From NCBI GenBank assembly GCA_025174535.1, contig JALBUN010000017.1, positions 434,001 through 498,000 of the forward strand: a stretch of DNA of 64,000 nt. Direction: 5' to 3'. Origin of the DNA: Cantharellus purpuraceus. Lineage: Eukaryota; Basidiomycota; Agaricomycetes; Cantharellales; Hydnaceae. A model generated the notes under the pieces. The model was given only the letters and a program-made list of their open reading frames with translations. It had not been told where the DNA came from and made no database searches. Within the stretch, counting starts at the first letter, position 1, and the number at the start of each line of letters is the position of its first letter. Positions 21,643 to 33,123 of the stretch are shown piece after piece. The position numbers and the translations under genes are program-made.

Positions 21643-23064
21643 ATGACCTCAGCCTCCAACACAGAATATATGACCGCCAATTCTTGGTCATCGCAGCAAA
21701 AAGGCAAATACCACGGTCGGGGGCGTCCCGAAGGCCACATTCCCCGCCCCCCAAACGCCTTCATGTTGTTCCGGTCCGCCTTCCTGAGGGATTTCCCACC
21801 CAGCGTTACCCAGCAGGACAAGTCTCGCATGGCTGGCATGTGCTGGAGACAACTTTCCCCCACAGAAGTAGCAAAGTGGACAGAGCATGCGAAGGAGATA
21901 AAGGAGGATCATTATCGACAATACCCCGATTTCAAGTACAAACCGACGCCGAAAGGACCCGTCAAGCGGCGTCGTCAGGCGCGGACGAGGGAGCAACAAT
22001 TACAGGACTGTGAGACCCTCCTCAAGAAGTACATGCCGGACAAAGCGGGTCCCATACCACAAAGCAGTACGTCAGTTCCCCGCCGCGGCAAGAGGAAGAC
22101 CGGCCACAAGTCCAATCTGTCCCCGCAACCCTCGCATCACGACACGCAGGAGATGATCCCGTCGTGTTCCACCGCCCCTCAGCATGAGCAAGTCTTCACG
22201 GATCCGCTCATTCGCCCCCCGCCTGCTAGTGCACAAGCAGCGAGCTCGTTATCGCCGGATTGCGCCCAGCAGGCAGAAGAGCCCTGGATGCTAGACTCAT
22301 CAATTCTGTTCCCCGACCCCGTTTTACACCCCTTCCTGTTCAATGACACCTCTGCGCCCCCATCGGAAGATTGGAGTCGCCGTTGTTCTCAGAGTGCATT
22401 GAAGCCCAACATAGACACTCTGGAACAGCGCGCCGAGCCCCCCTTCCCCCAACATCTTTTCGAAGGGACACGAGTCCATCCCTCAGGTGTCCCTCCTCAC
22501 GACTTTACACAGCATGGACATACATACACCCTCCCGCTGGTGTCAACGCAACATGCTTACCCTCTGACGTTCGAATGGCAGATGGGGGTGAATCAGAGCC
22601 ACCTCCAACCCGTAATACCCCACATCATCGAGTCATCGGAGCAAAGCGCCGGGGTTCCCCATCCCCCTCCTCCCCACGTTCTAGAGCCAGTGCCAGTGCG
22701 CATGTGTAACAACTTTGGCTACGGATCACCCAGCACCGGGTGTCAGCATCTGGTGGACAGCGATAGAACGGTGAGAATGAGGGTGGCACCGGAGCAAGAA
22801 TTGGGGCAGCTTGCGAGGGCGTTGGATATGGGGACGGATGTCGGCCATGTGGGCCCTATAGGGGTGGACATGAGCATGGGCATGGGAATGAGTGAGGAGA
22901 GGATGGATTTGGGTATGGGAATAGAATTTGGTATGGGGATGGGGATGGGTATAGGGGACTCGAACGCATATCATGCGGCGGCGGCAACGACAGCGGAAAC
23001 AGAGTGGATAGTGTCAGCCCCTGTATGCGAACTTGTACAGGTAAATAACACACCCACCTCGTAG
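21643..23064 (+). CDS. HMG-box transcription factor (MATA-HMG type)
   Basis: Single-exon gene for a 473-aa protein. Residues about 32-101 form an HMG box: HIPRPPNAFMLFRS opens it, SRMAGMCWRQLSP is helix 2, and AKEIKEDHYRQYPDFKYKP closes it. The IPRPPNAF.L.R start and YPDYK-like end are typical of the sequence-specific MATA/Sox branch that bends DNA in the nucleus. A basic stretch (about 106-115, GPVKRRRQAR) is a likely nuclear signal. The rest is Pro/Ser-rich, with a Met/Gly repeat near residues 409-438 (MGMGMSEERM, GMGMGMGIG). A second in-frame ATG nine codons in is an alternative start. Fungal relatives control mating and fruiting. No homeodomain or pheromone genes lie nearby, so there is no sign of a mating locus. 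Confidence 0.85.
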   Translation: MTSASNTEYMTANSWSSQQKGKYHGRGRPEGHIPRPPNAFMLFRSAFLRDFPPSVTQQDKSRMAGMCWRQLSPTEVAKWTEHAKEIKEDHYRQYPDFKYKPTPKGPVKRRRQARTREQQLQDCETLLKKYMPDKAGPIPQSSTSVPRRGKRKTGHKSNLSPQPSHHDTQEMIPSCSTAPQHEQVFTDPLIRPPPASAQAASSLSPDCAQQAEEPWMLDSSILFPDPVLHPFLFNDTSAPPSEDWSRRCSQSALKPNIDTLEQRAEPPFPQHLFEGTRVHPSGVPPHDFTQHGHTYTLPLVSTQHAYPLTFEWQMGVNQSHLQPVIPHIIESSEQSAGVPHPPPPHVLEPVPVRMCNNFGYGSPSTGCQHLVDSDRTVRMRVAPEQELGQLARALDMGTDVGHVGPIGVDMSMGMGMSEERMDLGMGIEFGMGMGMGIGDSNAYHAAAATTAETEWIVSAPVCELVQVNNTPTS

Positions 23065-24390
23065 TTTTCCTCTTCTTCTCGGGCATTGTCTTGGTCTTGT
23101 TCATTTTTACTTTTTTACATTCCCGATGTAGAGTGGCATGAGATATATATTCTTACCGTTTGAAGACATATGTAAATATGTTGTAAAAACAAGATCAGTC
23201 GATAACGAGGGAGAGAGTGTTGTGTTGTTAACCTGTATAGTCAAGAGGCTGCACAAACATTTATACGTGGATAGCCTGTAAAAAAGATAGAGTGGCACGT
23301 TGCTGTAGTGTCAAATTGATGATGTTGTAAACAGTATTGGAAAAAATTGGCGTTGATGTCGCTTTGTGGCAAAATGCAGCGGGCAATGTTACTGTGGAAA
23401 CACATCAGTATGACGCGGGATGATATGTTCTGCTCAACGTGCTGACTTACAACTACCTGCCTTCAAAATTACGACACAGGCGCCTCACAGTTTCTAATGC
23501 ATAGAACTTTGGCTTCAGAACTTATTAAATGAATGGGGATGAAGTAAACAAGCCAGTGGCATCGTGGTCCGTGATATGGTGCCACACGTCGGGGTTCGAA
23601 TTAGCGGCCGGGTCCGATGGCACCTTCCTCAACATTTTCAAAGATAGATTCACAGTTAGCTGCACAAGCTAAATGGTAGACCCTTATCAACATACCCATC
23701 TCTGCTGCCACCGTTCTACCAGGATTAGAGAACAAGACCCAATCTCCAGACCTAATCACGGTGTTGAAGTCCCGCCTGGCGGGCGCTCGTGAAATATTGG
23801 AGACAGACGAATAATATGCCAACGTCTCATGGAGCAGCTTTTATGTCTTCCAATACATCACTGCGAAGGAGTCGTTGCATTTGCTTGAAAGGATACAGAA
23901 CCTGTCTGGCTCTGGCTCTGGCTCCGGATCCCGACTCCCGTTCCTCGGCACCGGCGAGCTCTCCCGTGTCCATACATTATGATCTGTTGTCTTTAAATGG
24001 GGCTTTGCACCGTTAATAGCGAGACTTGAGCTTAATCTCCTAGGCTACGAGGTTCACGAGTCACTCATGTCTGGCGAACTCGTATCATGACCTGCCAGAG
24101 AAACTGCTTGAATTTGAGAAGCTGCCTGTAATGACTCTCCATTATCCTTCCATCTCTACTTCGCAACAGCAAAGTCTGCAATCACACAAAAGAGCGGCGA
24201 CATTCCCGCTTTCCCTGATGCTTCCAACGTCTTCTCAACATTGTGCTATCACGTCTGAAATTCTATTTCCTCCCTCCGTTAACCTTTTATGTTTCCAACT
24301 ACTAAATCTGGACCCTTGCTAGTCTAATAGCCAGTCTACATTGCGTCTGACGCCTATGGAAGGCTTACAAACTCTAGAGCCATTCCTGCT
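23065..24390. other. intergenic, no supported gene
   Basis: Nothing convincing on either strand. A short hexamer repeat (TCTGGC three times, about 23906-23923) is present. Confidence 0.45.
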
Positions 24391-24985
24391 TCATGTAGGC
24401 TCCTTTCTTAAACTATGCACGTCGATTAGAGCTATACGCTTTAGCCTTACTATTCCTAAAGCGAATACAGCTCTCCAAGTGTCCGCCAGTTTCTCAATGC
24501 TCTGATTGGCACGTGCATTGACGGTCTTTGAAAGATCATCACTGGCTCTGGTGGGATCTGAGAGCTGCGCTTTGGATGGATTTATGTGATCGAGTAGGTC
24601 GGTAAATACTAGTACCCCCACCACCAAACATTTTGCTTGCTGCAGCTGACATCGATGTGGGTTCCTGTGACGAGGCTGATATGAAGTTAGTCCTTCTAAC
24701 CTCCGGCCGGATTCTTCGGAATTTGTACCCTTGCGACAGCTCCGGATAGGAAGGATATCTCTTCGGAAGTATTTTTGGGTGAGTATAAGGATTGAACAAA
24801 TGAGCGTAGAACAACCAATTAGGTCCGTGTTTTTTTTCCCTCTTGTCAGTAGCGTAATAGAACATTGTTTTGATAGGTACGACGACAGGGCATTGTTGTA
24901 CCTGCAGCTGATCCCTCGGGTGCAGACCCAGTGGTCGACAACTGTGCTGTCTGAACCGGAATATGTTCTTATTATTAAAATGCAC
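24391..24985 (-). CDS. unidentified minus-strand coding pieces
   Basis: Two overlapping frames look coding. The first, from about 24950, includes HPRDQLQVQQCPVVV, TMFYYATDKREKKHGPNW, HPKILPKRYPSYPEL and a Ser-rich part ending MFGGGGTSIYRP. The second reads LVFTDLLDHINPSKAQLS and SIEKLADTWRAVFALG down to 24391. They may be exons of one gene or a gene broken by a frameshift. I do not recognise a family. It lies on the same strand as the gag-like pieces at 25248-26143 and could belong to the same degraded element. Confidence 0.3.
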
Positions 24986-25247
24986 TATACTCGGTGCCGT
25001 CTTCGATCAATCGTCCTTCAGTCGAGCCCGCGTTCGAAAAGGACTCGGGATGAGTGATCGACGTATTTTGGAAGGGAGTCTTCCTGAAGCCAATGATAGA
25101 GATGATGACGAGGTGGGGAAAGGATGAGGTGCTTGTGATAGCATTCACGCTTTTACTCTAGCCCCTTGGAGGTAATATGCGGTTGTCAATAAGGCACATC
25201 ATTTCTGACTCTCAATCAATAGCCAATACCGAACCCTCGCTGCAAAA

Positions 25248-26143
25248 TCACTGGGATTTAGGTGACATCACTCTCGTCGAACTATCTCGTTCGCGCCCCC
25301 AATAGGTGCAGCGTTGATTCGCTTTTGCAGCGCGACGCGTTCCTCTTGGGATTGCATCTCTATGTCTCCGTCCTGGTTCTCCCTGTCGACCGTCAGCATG
25401 CGCCAATGCGTCAACTAATGCTTGAATGTGAGCAAACAGAAGCGGTGAAGTACCCTTTTCATGAGAGTTCTCTGTTACAATGTCTTTATAAACATTGGCG
25501 ACGATCCTTTCCAGTTCTCTGATTCGTTTCTCAGCACTCTTCAATGCTGCATGACTGTCTTCATCAGCATGGCTCCTTCGACGATCATCATCAGTATCCC
25601 CTACGTCACGGCTTCGTTGGGGAGGGTATCATGACGTGGGTATTCATCAGGTGAGCCATCCCTGTATGATTTCTCCCTTCGTTTGTACGGTGAGTAAGCT
25701 TCTCTAGATGAACTGTCTGAATCCCTGTTCACTCAGGTCTGGTTATAGTTCCTAGGACCACGGTACATCCGGTTCGCCACATTATATGGTTTATCAGGTT
25801 TTGATGATCCCTTGACTGACTGGTCGAGTTCTCGGATCCTCTGAATCAGTGCAACATGTTCAGAGCTGAACTGGATTCCTGATTGGGCCAGTGGGGCAGC
25901 TGGGTATCTGTATGGATAAGGATACTGTACCGGGGCAGCAGCAGCAGGTATAGGGTGGTTTCCCACCCATTGGACGCTGCCGTTAGGGTCAACAAATGAA
26001 CCTGCAGGTGGTGCTATGGCCATGAACTTCCTGCATGCCTCAGACACATCACAGGGCTTCTGCAGTGAAGTTGCCCATTGCTTGTATCCTGCAGTGGCTC
26101 ACCAGGGTGTGGTGCACCCGACTGTGCACAGTCAGTGAGCCTG
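25248..26143 (-). pseudogene. possible transposon-derived gene, truncated by an LTR
   Basis: Two minus-strand pieces. From 26143 to 25733: YKQWATSLQKPCDVSEACRK, FMAIAPPAGSFVDPNGSVQW, a Pro/Tyr-rich stretch and HVALIQRIRELDQSVKGSS, then a stop. From about 25610 to 25248: charged sequence and a coiled-coil-like segment (AEKRIRELERIVANVYKD). The frame is open right up to the LTR boundary at 26144, so that LTR interrupts it. A gag-like origin is a guess from composition and context. No zinc knuckle or enzyme motif is seen. Confidence 0.35.
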
Positions 26144-26831
26144 TGTATGGGAACTGGTTTTCCCTTAAAAAGATCTTGTTTAAAGTCCTGAAACTGTACA
26201 ATTCCGCTTGATGGCCTTAAAATATCAGCATATATCTGCTGCTTTCTCTTGATTCAGGGCCATTCAAATATTCTCTATTTTTTCATATTTTTTTGGGAAT
26301 TTTCCATGCAGAAATGAGTCTACAAACTTATTGTTCTGCTGGGCAAAGTTTTGGGACCCACATGGACCCACAAACCTTCGCAGATGTCAGCAGCCTCAAA
26401 GTCAGCCGGAGTCACCCGGACAACTGACTCATTTTCGATCACATGACTCATTTCAATCTCCGACTCAATCTGGTCACCACTGCCAGTAAATGCTCAATAT
26501 CTTCACAACCACTGCACCTCCTGACTCCATTTTCAGTGGAGAGTTCAATAGAAGCTGTGCCTACCCATAGCTGTGCTAATCAGCCTGGGAAACAAAGTAT
26601 TGACCGAGTTATTTGAGTAATGGTGACTCATGCAATGACTCCTGCCATGACTCATGCTATGACTCCTTCCATGACTCATACCATGACTCCTGTGATTACT
26701 CATACTATGACTCCTGCTCTGAGTCACACTATGACTCCATCCATGACTCATGCCCTGAGTCAGAGCAAATCCAAGCAGCTCATTGGCTAGGAAACTTCCA
26801 CCCCCTTCTCACATATTCCACTAGCTTCCAG
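26144..26831 (+). repeat. left part of LTR-B (1.45-kb LTR split by a copia element)
   Basis: Begins TGTATGGGAAC like the solo LTR at 28975 and matches it patchily (AATATTCTCTATTTTT.CATATTTTTT, CACAAACCTTCGC). With 33464-34234 it makes a 1454-bp LTR once the copia element and one TCCAG are removed, close to the 1432 bp of the intact copy. The 5' part is diverged and carries a minisatellite the other copies lack. Confidence 0.75.
26622..26765. repeat. minisatellite inside LTR-B, ATGACTC-based
   Basis: About a dozen degenerate units built on ATGACTC(A/C)T, reading ATGACTCATGC..ATGACTCCTGC and so on, with an occasional TGAGTCA on the opposite pattern. The corresponding part of the solo LTR at 28975-30406 lacks it, so it expanded within this copy. 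Confidence 0.75.
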
Positions 26832-27171
26832 TGGAAGATATGGATGTGAAGAGGGACTAGATATATAAACTTCAGTTGTGCGGGGAGCAATCAACTGTAG
26901 ATTCAGTAGCTACCTAGATATATAACTACAGAGCTCACGGTTAATGTAGTTAGACATATGAGAATGAAATGGAACGTACACTTCAGTTGTGCGGGGAGCA
27001 ATCAACTGAAGTGTCCGATAGAACGATATTGAACTTATATACTATCAAGTCAGGTGGGCAAAATAAAATGAGTATCGCCGTACTCGACCGCTATGCCTAT
27101 GTATTTGCGCCTGTTGAACTGTGTGGTACCTCAACTATGCTTCCGTGTTCGTCGGCCTCGATACTCCAACA
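26832..27171 (-). repeat. 3' LTR of the complete copia element
   Basis: 340 bp, the downstream LTR in the element's minus orientation. The gag-pol frame does not end before it: the stop codon is at 27135-27137, inside the LTR. It contains two copies of CTTCAGTTGTGCGGGGAGCA followed by ATCAACTG. In the second (26981-27011), CTTCAGTTG and CAACTGAAG form a perfect 9-bp stem around a 13-base loop. Confidence 0.9.
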
Positions 27172-30100
27172 CTCCCCCTTCGAGCCGAACGAATACCAAG
27201 TCCATCGCGAAACTTGAAGATCTTGTCGCGAGGCAAGGCCTTGGTAAAAATGTCGGCGATCATGTCCTCTGTAGGACAATAGATCACGGTGAGTACCCCA
27301 TTTGTAACGGCCTCGCGAATAAAATGATAACGCGTGTCAATGTGCTTCGTTCTCGCGTGATATTGACCGTTTTTCACAAGAACAATCGTGCCTTGATTGT
27401 CCGAGAAGAGCGTCGTTGGAGAGGTAAGTGGTCGCGCGATCTCGTTGAGGAAAGAACGCGTCCAAATGATCTCCTTTGCAGCATGCGTCGCAGCTATGTA
27501 TTCCGCTTCCGTTGTGGATAGAGCAATCATGCTCTGCTTTTTCGAACTCCACGAGACTGCTCCGCCATCGATGAGAACCGCGTATCCAGAAATGGAGTGT
27601 TGATGTTCTTGGGAAGCAAAGTCCGCATCTCCATATACGTCCAATCCTCCCCCTTGTTTTCCTCCCAACACTAATTCCATCTCACTTGTTCCTTTCAGAT
27701 AACGCATTATCCTCTTCAACGCCTCCCAATGTACCTTTCCAGGATTTTGTGCAAACCTCCCCAGTATAGATGTGGCGAATGCAATATCGGGACGGGTTGC
27801 AAGGGCAGCATAAAGCAATGAACCAATACACTCTTTATAAGGTATGTTCATCATTCTCTGAATCTCCTCAGGCGTACTCGGGCACTGATTGATAGATAGG
27901 TTGATTCCTGATTCCATTGGGATTGAGATGGGCTTTGCGTCCTTCAATCCATAACGCGATAGCATGGAGTTGATGTATGCCCTTTGGGACAAAGAAACGG
28001 TGCGTGCATGGCGGTCTCGCTTGATTTCTATGCCAAGTAACCAATGTATATCCCCTTCGTCAGTCATCTCGAACTCCGACTTCAGTTCGTCTTTCGTTGC
28101 CTGCATAAGGGTGGCGGAACTCGCGGCCAATGTCAAATCATCGACAGCCACTACGATAATCACAAACCCGCCGTCAATGTGTTTATAGAAAACACAATGC
28201 TCAACTTGGCATCGTGTAAAGCCATACTTGATGAAGGTCTCTGAAAGTCGTTCGTACCACAGGCGACCGGCTTGTTTTAGTCCATAGAGGGACTTTCGGA
28301 GTAAGCAAACATGTGACTCCTTTCCTTTCTGATAAAAGCCTGCAGGTTGTTGCATAAAAATATCTTCATCAAGAGGGGCATTCAGGTATGCATCCTTCAC
28401 GTCCATTTGATGAATTTCCCAATCGTTACGGGCTGCCAGCGCGAGTATAATCCGATTTGAGGTAAGTTTGGCCACTGGAGCGAACGTGTCATGGAAATCA
28501 ATGCCAGGGGCTTGGGTGTAGCCTTGCGCAACAAGGCGAGCTTTGTATTTCATGATCTTCCCTTGAGCATCGCGTTTGATTCTGAATACCCAGCGGCAAC
28601 CAACTACATTCTTTCCATCTGGACGGGGAACCAGTACCCAAGTACCGTTCAATTCTAGACGGGTGAGTTGCTCAATCATTGCGTCTCTCCACATGGGCCA
28701 GTCCTCACTCGCTCGTGCTTCAGATTCATTCCTCGGCTCATTCTCGGCAAGTACTGCAGATACCATTGCATATTCTTCTTCAGGTGAGTCTTCAAGCTCT
28801 TTGACTGCAGCCATTGCTGCTCGCTCACTCTCGTCTACGGCAGCTTCATCGGTGAGGTTCCCTGTGGACATCCCAAGTGGGAGTCCTCTACCACGGCGTC
28901 CGGTAGCTGTTCCTTCACCAGCCTCAATTCGTTGGATGTACGCTGAGGGTTTCCTCATACGGCGACTGCGTCCCTGTATGGGAACCACCTTTTCCCTATC
29001 AAATTCCATTTATGCAGCACCAATGTGCTATTCTTTGCTTTTCCATTCCTAAATATCCGCATATATTTGATGCTTGTACCTGGAATGGACTTATTCAAAT
29101 ATTCTCTATTTTTCCATATTTTTTCGGGAATATTCCATGCAGAACTCAGCTCAGAATCATTTATTTCTGCTGTGCTACAGTTGTGGACCCATAGGCACCC
29201 ACAAACCTTCGCGCAGCCGGCTCTCCCCTTTTGGACCAGGCATTTGGCCTGAATTCAAGCTCAGATGTCTCTGATCAATAAATATTCTGTAACTTAACAA
29301 CCACAGCCTCTCAGGGCACTATTTTCCGTGGAGATCATCACATGACATGTGGCTATCCATGGCTGTCCAAACCAGTGCAGAAAACAGGGTGGACACCCTT
29401 CTTTTTGCCTGATCAGTGCCTAGCTCAGGGATCAGATCAGCTGATGGGTGATCAAATCAGGTGATTGCCTTGGAATATTCTACCCCTTTCCATAACATTC
29501 TAGCTGTTTCCTTCTATTATTAGATAGAACTTTCCAGAACCATTATTCAGCTCCTGATCAGTGTTAGTGCTGTGATCAGATCCTGTGATTGGCTTGGAAT
29601 ATTCTACCCCTTTCTTCCACCTTCCACAACCTTCCAGTAGTTTCCATCTATTAATAGGTAGAATATTCCAGAAGCATTAGTCAGCCCCTGTAAATACAAT
29701 ATATAAGGAGGCCATTCTGCCTCTGAAAGAAGAACATATCATCATATTCTACCCATCTTCTGCACACCAGTGTGACTAGAGTGACATACAGTGTCATCCT
29801 CTATCTCAGTAACTGTTGATTACCAGTTCAAGGATCTTTTACAGTTGTGTAACTGTACTTGATTGCACTTCAAGTAGTGATATTCCTGCTTTGGGCGTGA
29901 GTGTAGTATCTGCCTCACGTGACTACGAATCTACAGGGTGAGATTGTCTGTCGATAGTCCTGCCATTAGTGCTCTTGTTTAAGTAACTAGTGTGTACTGC
30001 CTTTGCAGAGCATTAGAAGCTTGAACTCGTGTGAAGCAGTTGCTAGACTACTTCACACATCGCTGTTACCCGCTTCTGAGTGCCACTGGTTGGACGGTTG

Positions 30101-33100
30101 GATTCATCCACCTACTTCCTTTAGCCTCTAAGTGCATTCCCCTCTTTTTGGAATATCTGGACCCCTAAGCGTCCGTGAACTCTAGACTCTGGAAGTCTTA
30201 TTCATTTCTTGCTGCTAAGAAACGTATTACCTTTCTGTGTATAGTCTGCATTGACCAATACAAAGGATTGTAACCAAAGTACAAACGTTAAATCGTTTCT
30301 GGAGTTGTGCTGCAGCAGGGTTTGATATTCTTCTCAGCTGTTCATTCACGGAATTGTGGTGATTTAGAGTTTGCCCTAACACCATAATTTTGCAGGTTCC
30401 AAAACAGTCCCTCCAGTTCAACAGGCTTGGTGGCCGGTCCACTTTCAAGTCCTTCAAGAGGGTCAGGCTGACTTGGTGGTGTGGGGGTGAGTTCCTTAGC
30501 AGTGGGGTGATCGGTGCCTGTGTCCTCCCCCTTGAGCGGCATACTCCCAGGTACGAGAACATACCCATCACTAAATCTGATGTTACGCTCAATACTCACT
30601 CGTTTTGTGTCAAAGGAGTACACCCTCGAGCCCTTACTCTCAGCATCGAATCCCATCCACCTCCCTTCCTTTGCACGTCCATCCAACTTGGAGCTGCCAG
30701 GTGTGTGGATCCATATTGCGGATCCCCATTCACGAAGGTCTGAAAGGTCAGGCTTCTTTCCAGTAAGCATTTCATGCGGCGTCTTGCCATTCAAAGCTTT
30801 GGTTGATGTCCTATTCTTCAACCAAACAGCATGCATAAGCGCCTCTCCCCACAGCATATTTGGAAGTTTGCTTGCGTGCATCATTGCACGGGTGCGTTCA
30901 AGGAGCGTACGATTGATTCGTTCAGCAACACCATTTTGCTCTGGTGTATCGTGTACGGTGAGATGACATATGATTCCTTTAGCATTAAGATGCTTGCTGA
31001 ATGCTCCGGACAGGTATTCGCCACCTCGGTCAGATCGCAAGATTTTGATTGTCGCATTATACTGTGTATTGAGCCATGCCTCATACATAAGGTAGGCTTG
31101 GAAAGTATCGCTCTTGTGTGTAAGCAGGTAGATCCGGGTGTGGCGTGAATGATCATCGGTGAAGCTTACATAGTAGGACTTGCCGCTGATTGTTTGCATT
31201 GGGGCAGGCCCCCAAACATCGGTATGGATTTCTCCCCCTATTCCCTTAGCCCTTTCACCCTGACGTTCTCGTGGCATAGGCTTCCGTGTCTGTTTCCCAT
31301 ATGAGCAGGAATCACAGATTTCGATGTGGGACGAGTCATCAAGCTCAATCCCAGTGATTAAGCCATCGCTAACTAGGGATTTAGCAGCCTTAGGTGAGAT
31401 ATGTCCCATGCGTGCATGAAGTTGCATAAGAGTAAGTGCTTCCTTTGCAGTATGCGCTGCTTCGGACTGATCCCATTCGACACGATAGAGGCCATCTCGG
31501 TAGGGAATCTTTCCTACTATTCTCTTGGATTTGTCACGTATAGTGCAAGCTCCATTGCTGAACGTTACTATGTAGCCGGCACGATCCACAAGTCCTATGG
31601 AGATCAGCGTCATGCCGATGTCAGGTGCAAACAGTACGTCCTTCAAAACAATAGCTGTCTTGCCATTATCTGTAGGGACGCTGATTTTTAAATCTCCAGA
31701 ACCTATGGCTTGAAAGGTGTGTTTGTTTGCAGCATTAATGGGCCTCGGTGGGATTGATACATAGTTAAACAGGAGATGACGGTAGGGGGTCATGTGCCAC
31801 GTAGCTCCGGAGTCATATAGCTCTAGGATGCGTCCAGGGATCATTGATTCGGTGAGTGCAACTGCACTAATGTCAATTGATGTGAATGCGGGTGGCTTAC
31901 TGTCCTCAATTGGGATCCAATCGGTCCCAAGTACTTCAGGTTGTGAAGGGGAAAGTGAGGCATTATCTGAAGCGTCATCCTCACTATCCCAAATAGATGC
32001 AAAGCCTGATGTGTCGCCATCAGAACAACTAGGTGTGTCGTCGTCTTCACTATCGCTACCACTCAGGGCAGTTATTGGGTTCGGCATCATGTCCGAATCA
32101 TCAAGCTCTTCAAGTGATCCTCCCTCGAAAAGGTCCTCGATGAAGACTTCGGTGGTTGCAACCCAGCAACCATCTTCGACACTCACTGCTGCACTTGCAG
32201 TGGTATTGTTCCCTTTCGCTTTGGGACCTCTCTTTGAGCGTGGGCCCTGGCCTTCTTTGCCACCTCCTTTTGCCCAGCAGTCCGCTTTGTAGTGGCCATG
32301 CTTATGGCAGTTATGGCACTCGACGTTCTTCTTTGAGTTGCCACTGCCGATACCGCCACTTCTGTTCCCCTTTCCATTTCTATTGGATGCAAAGAATGCA
32401 GCATCTTTGGTACCCAGCTTTTCATCACGTACGTGGCGTCGTTCATATTCTTGGATCGCCTTGGTGATGTAGTTATCAGAACTCAACGGGTTTCCAGCTT
32501 GCTGAGCAGCGTCGCCTAGGGTTGTCAATAGTACCTGATATGATTCAGGTAATGACAATATGATCATGGAGGAGTAGTCATCTTCACTGGGTGGGGCTCC
32601 CATGCCAGAGAGTCGTTCGTATAGGTGTCGGATTAAGTCAAGGTGAGCAGGAATATCATCCCCTTCGTTTGCCCTCTTCTCCAACATCCTTCTACGCAGA
32701 TCCACCTGGACCATGCGGGTCTTTCCCTCAAACTCGCTGCAGAGGGACTTCCACATGTCAGCTGCTGTATCACAGCGGCTAATCTTCATCAGCATGGAGT
32801 CCTCAATGCTAGCAGCCAGTTGGGCGCGCACAAGGTACTCGCGCTGGTTCCACTTGTCAAATATAGCTTCGTAGTTTGACATGGTCTTTCTGTCCTCTTC
32901 AGTCCACTTGAGTGCATCGGTAGAGCTCAGGATTGGATGTGTTGGTGCCACAGCCGTCCCCTCGATGCAGCCGGTCAGTCCACGGCTAGCAATTGCATAT
33001 ATCATACGTGTTTTATAAGCAACCCAGTTTGAGCCGTCGTTCGCCAGCTTTGGAACACGGAATAGGGTTTCATCTTTGCTAGTAGTGAAGGTGGACATCA

Positions 33101-33119
33101 TAGACTCAGCGGGGCCCAT
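27135..33119 (-). pseudogene. copia gag-pol split by a solo LTR
   Basis: Two parts in one frame: 33119-30407 (gag, protease, integrase) and 28969-27135 (RT, RNase H). Together they make 4548 nt, an exact 1516 codons with the stop, so only the nested LTR breaks the gene. Motifs: zinc knuckle CHNCHKHGHYKADCW, protease YDSGATWHM, GAG-pre-integrase HARMGH and CDSCSYGK, integrase TDVWGP, RSDRGGEY and HDTPEQNGVAER, RT MDVKDAYLNAPLDED and VAVDDLTLAA (Ala in place of Tyr of YVDD), RNase H GDADFA, TTEAEY and SDNQG, and DIFTK. The ATG at 33119 lies in the primer site. A second ATG eight codons on may be the real start. As it stands, translation would stop inside the inserted LTR. Confidence 0.9.
28975..30406. 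repeat. solo LTR-A, 1432 bp, inserted in copia pol
   Basis: Starts TGTATGGGAACC and ends GGTTCCAAAACA (TG...CA with inverted GGAACC/GGTTCC ends). It is flanked by the target duplication GTCCC (28970-28974 and 30407-30411), and no internal element sequence remains. TATA-like CAATATATAAGGAGG lies near 29699. Two more copies of the family are in this window (LTR-B and LTR-C). A single LTR with a clean duplication indicates insertion of a whole element followed by LTR-LTR recombination. The host element type is not known; the length suits a large Ty3-type LTR. Confidence 0.9.
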
Positions 33120-33123
33120 AACC
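33110..33123 (-). promoter_or_regulatory. primer-binding site of the copia element
   Basis: On the minus strand GGTTATGGGCCCCG lies directly against the end of the 5' LTR. The relic at 36888-37100 has the same start (GGTTATGGGC) at its LTR border. Position and conservation fit the minus-strand DNA primer site. The ATG inside it (33117-33119) is also the first in-frame start of gag-pol. Confidence 0.7.

Noticed and set aside
21643..23064. Mating-type locus
   Set aside because: The HMG-box gene stands alone; no homeodomain pair, pheromone or receptor genes are seen within reach.
23585..23610. GGTTCGAATTA, resembling a tRNA B box
   Set aside because: The flanking bases do not form a T stem and no A box or acceptor stem pairs around it.
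26622..26765. Possible CRISPR-like spaced repeat
   Set aside because: The units are contiguous and degenerate with no unique spacers, and the genome is eukaryotic.
26545..26849. Frames on both strands rich in Ser/His or Asp/Ser repeats
   Set aside because: They only translate the ATGACTC minisatellite within LTR-B.
26969..27217. Duplicate frames of about 75-80 codons at 26969 and 33261
   Set aside because: They lie inside the two copia LTRs, and are identical because the LTRs are.
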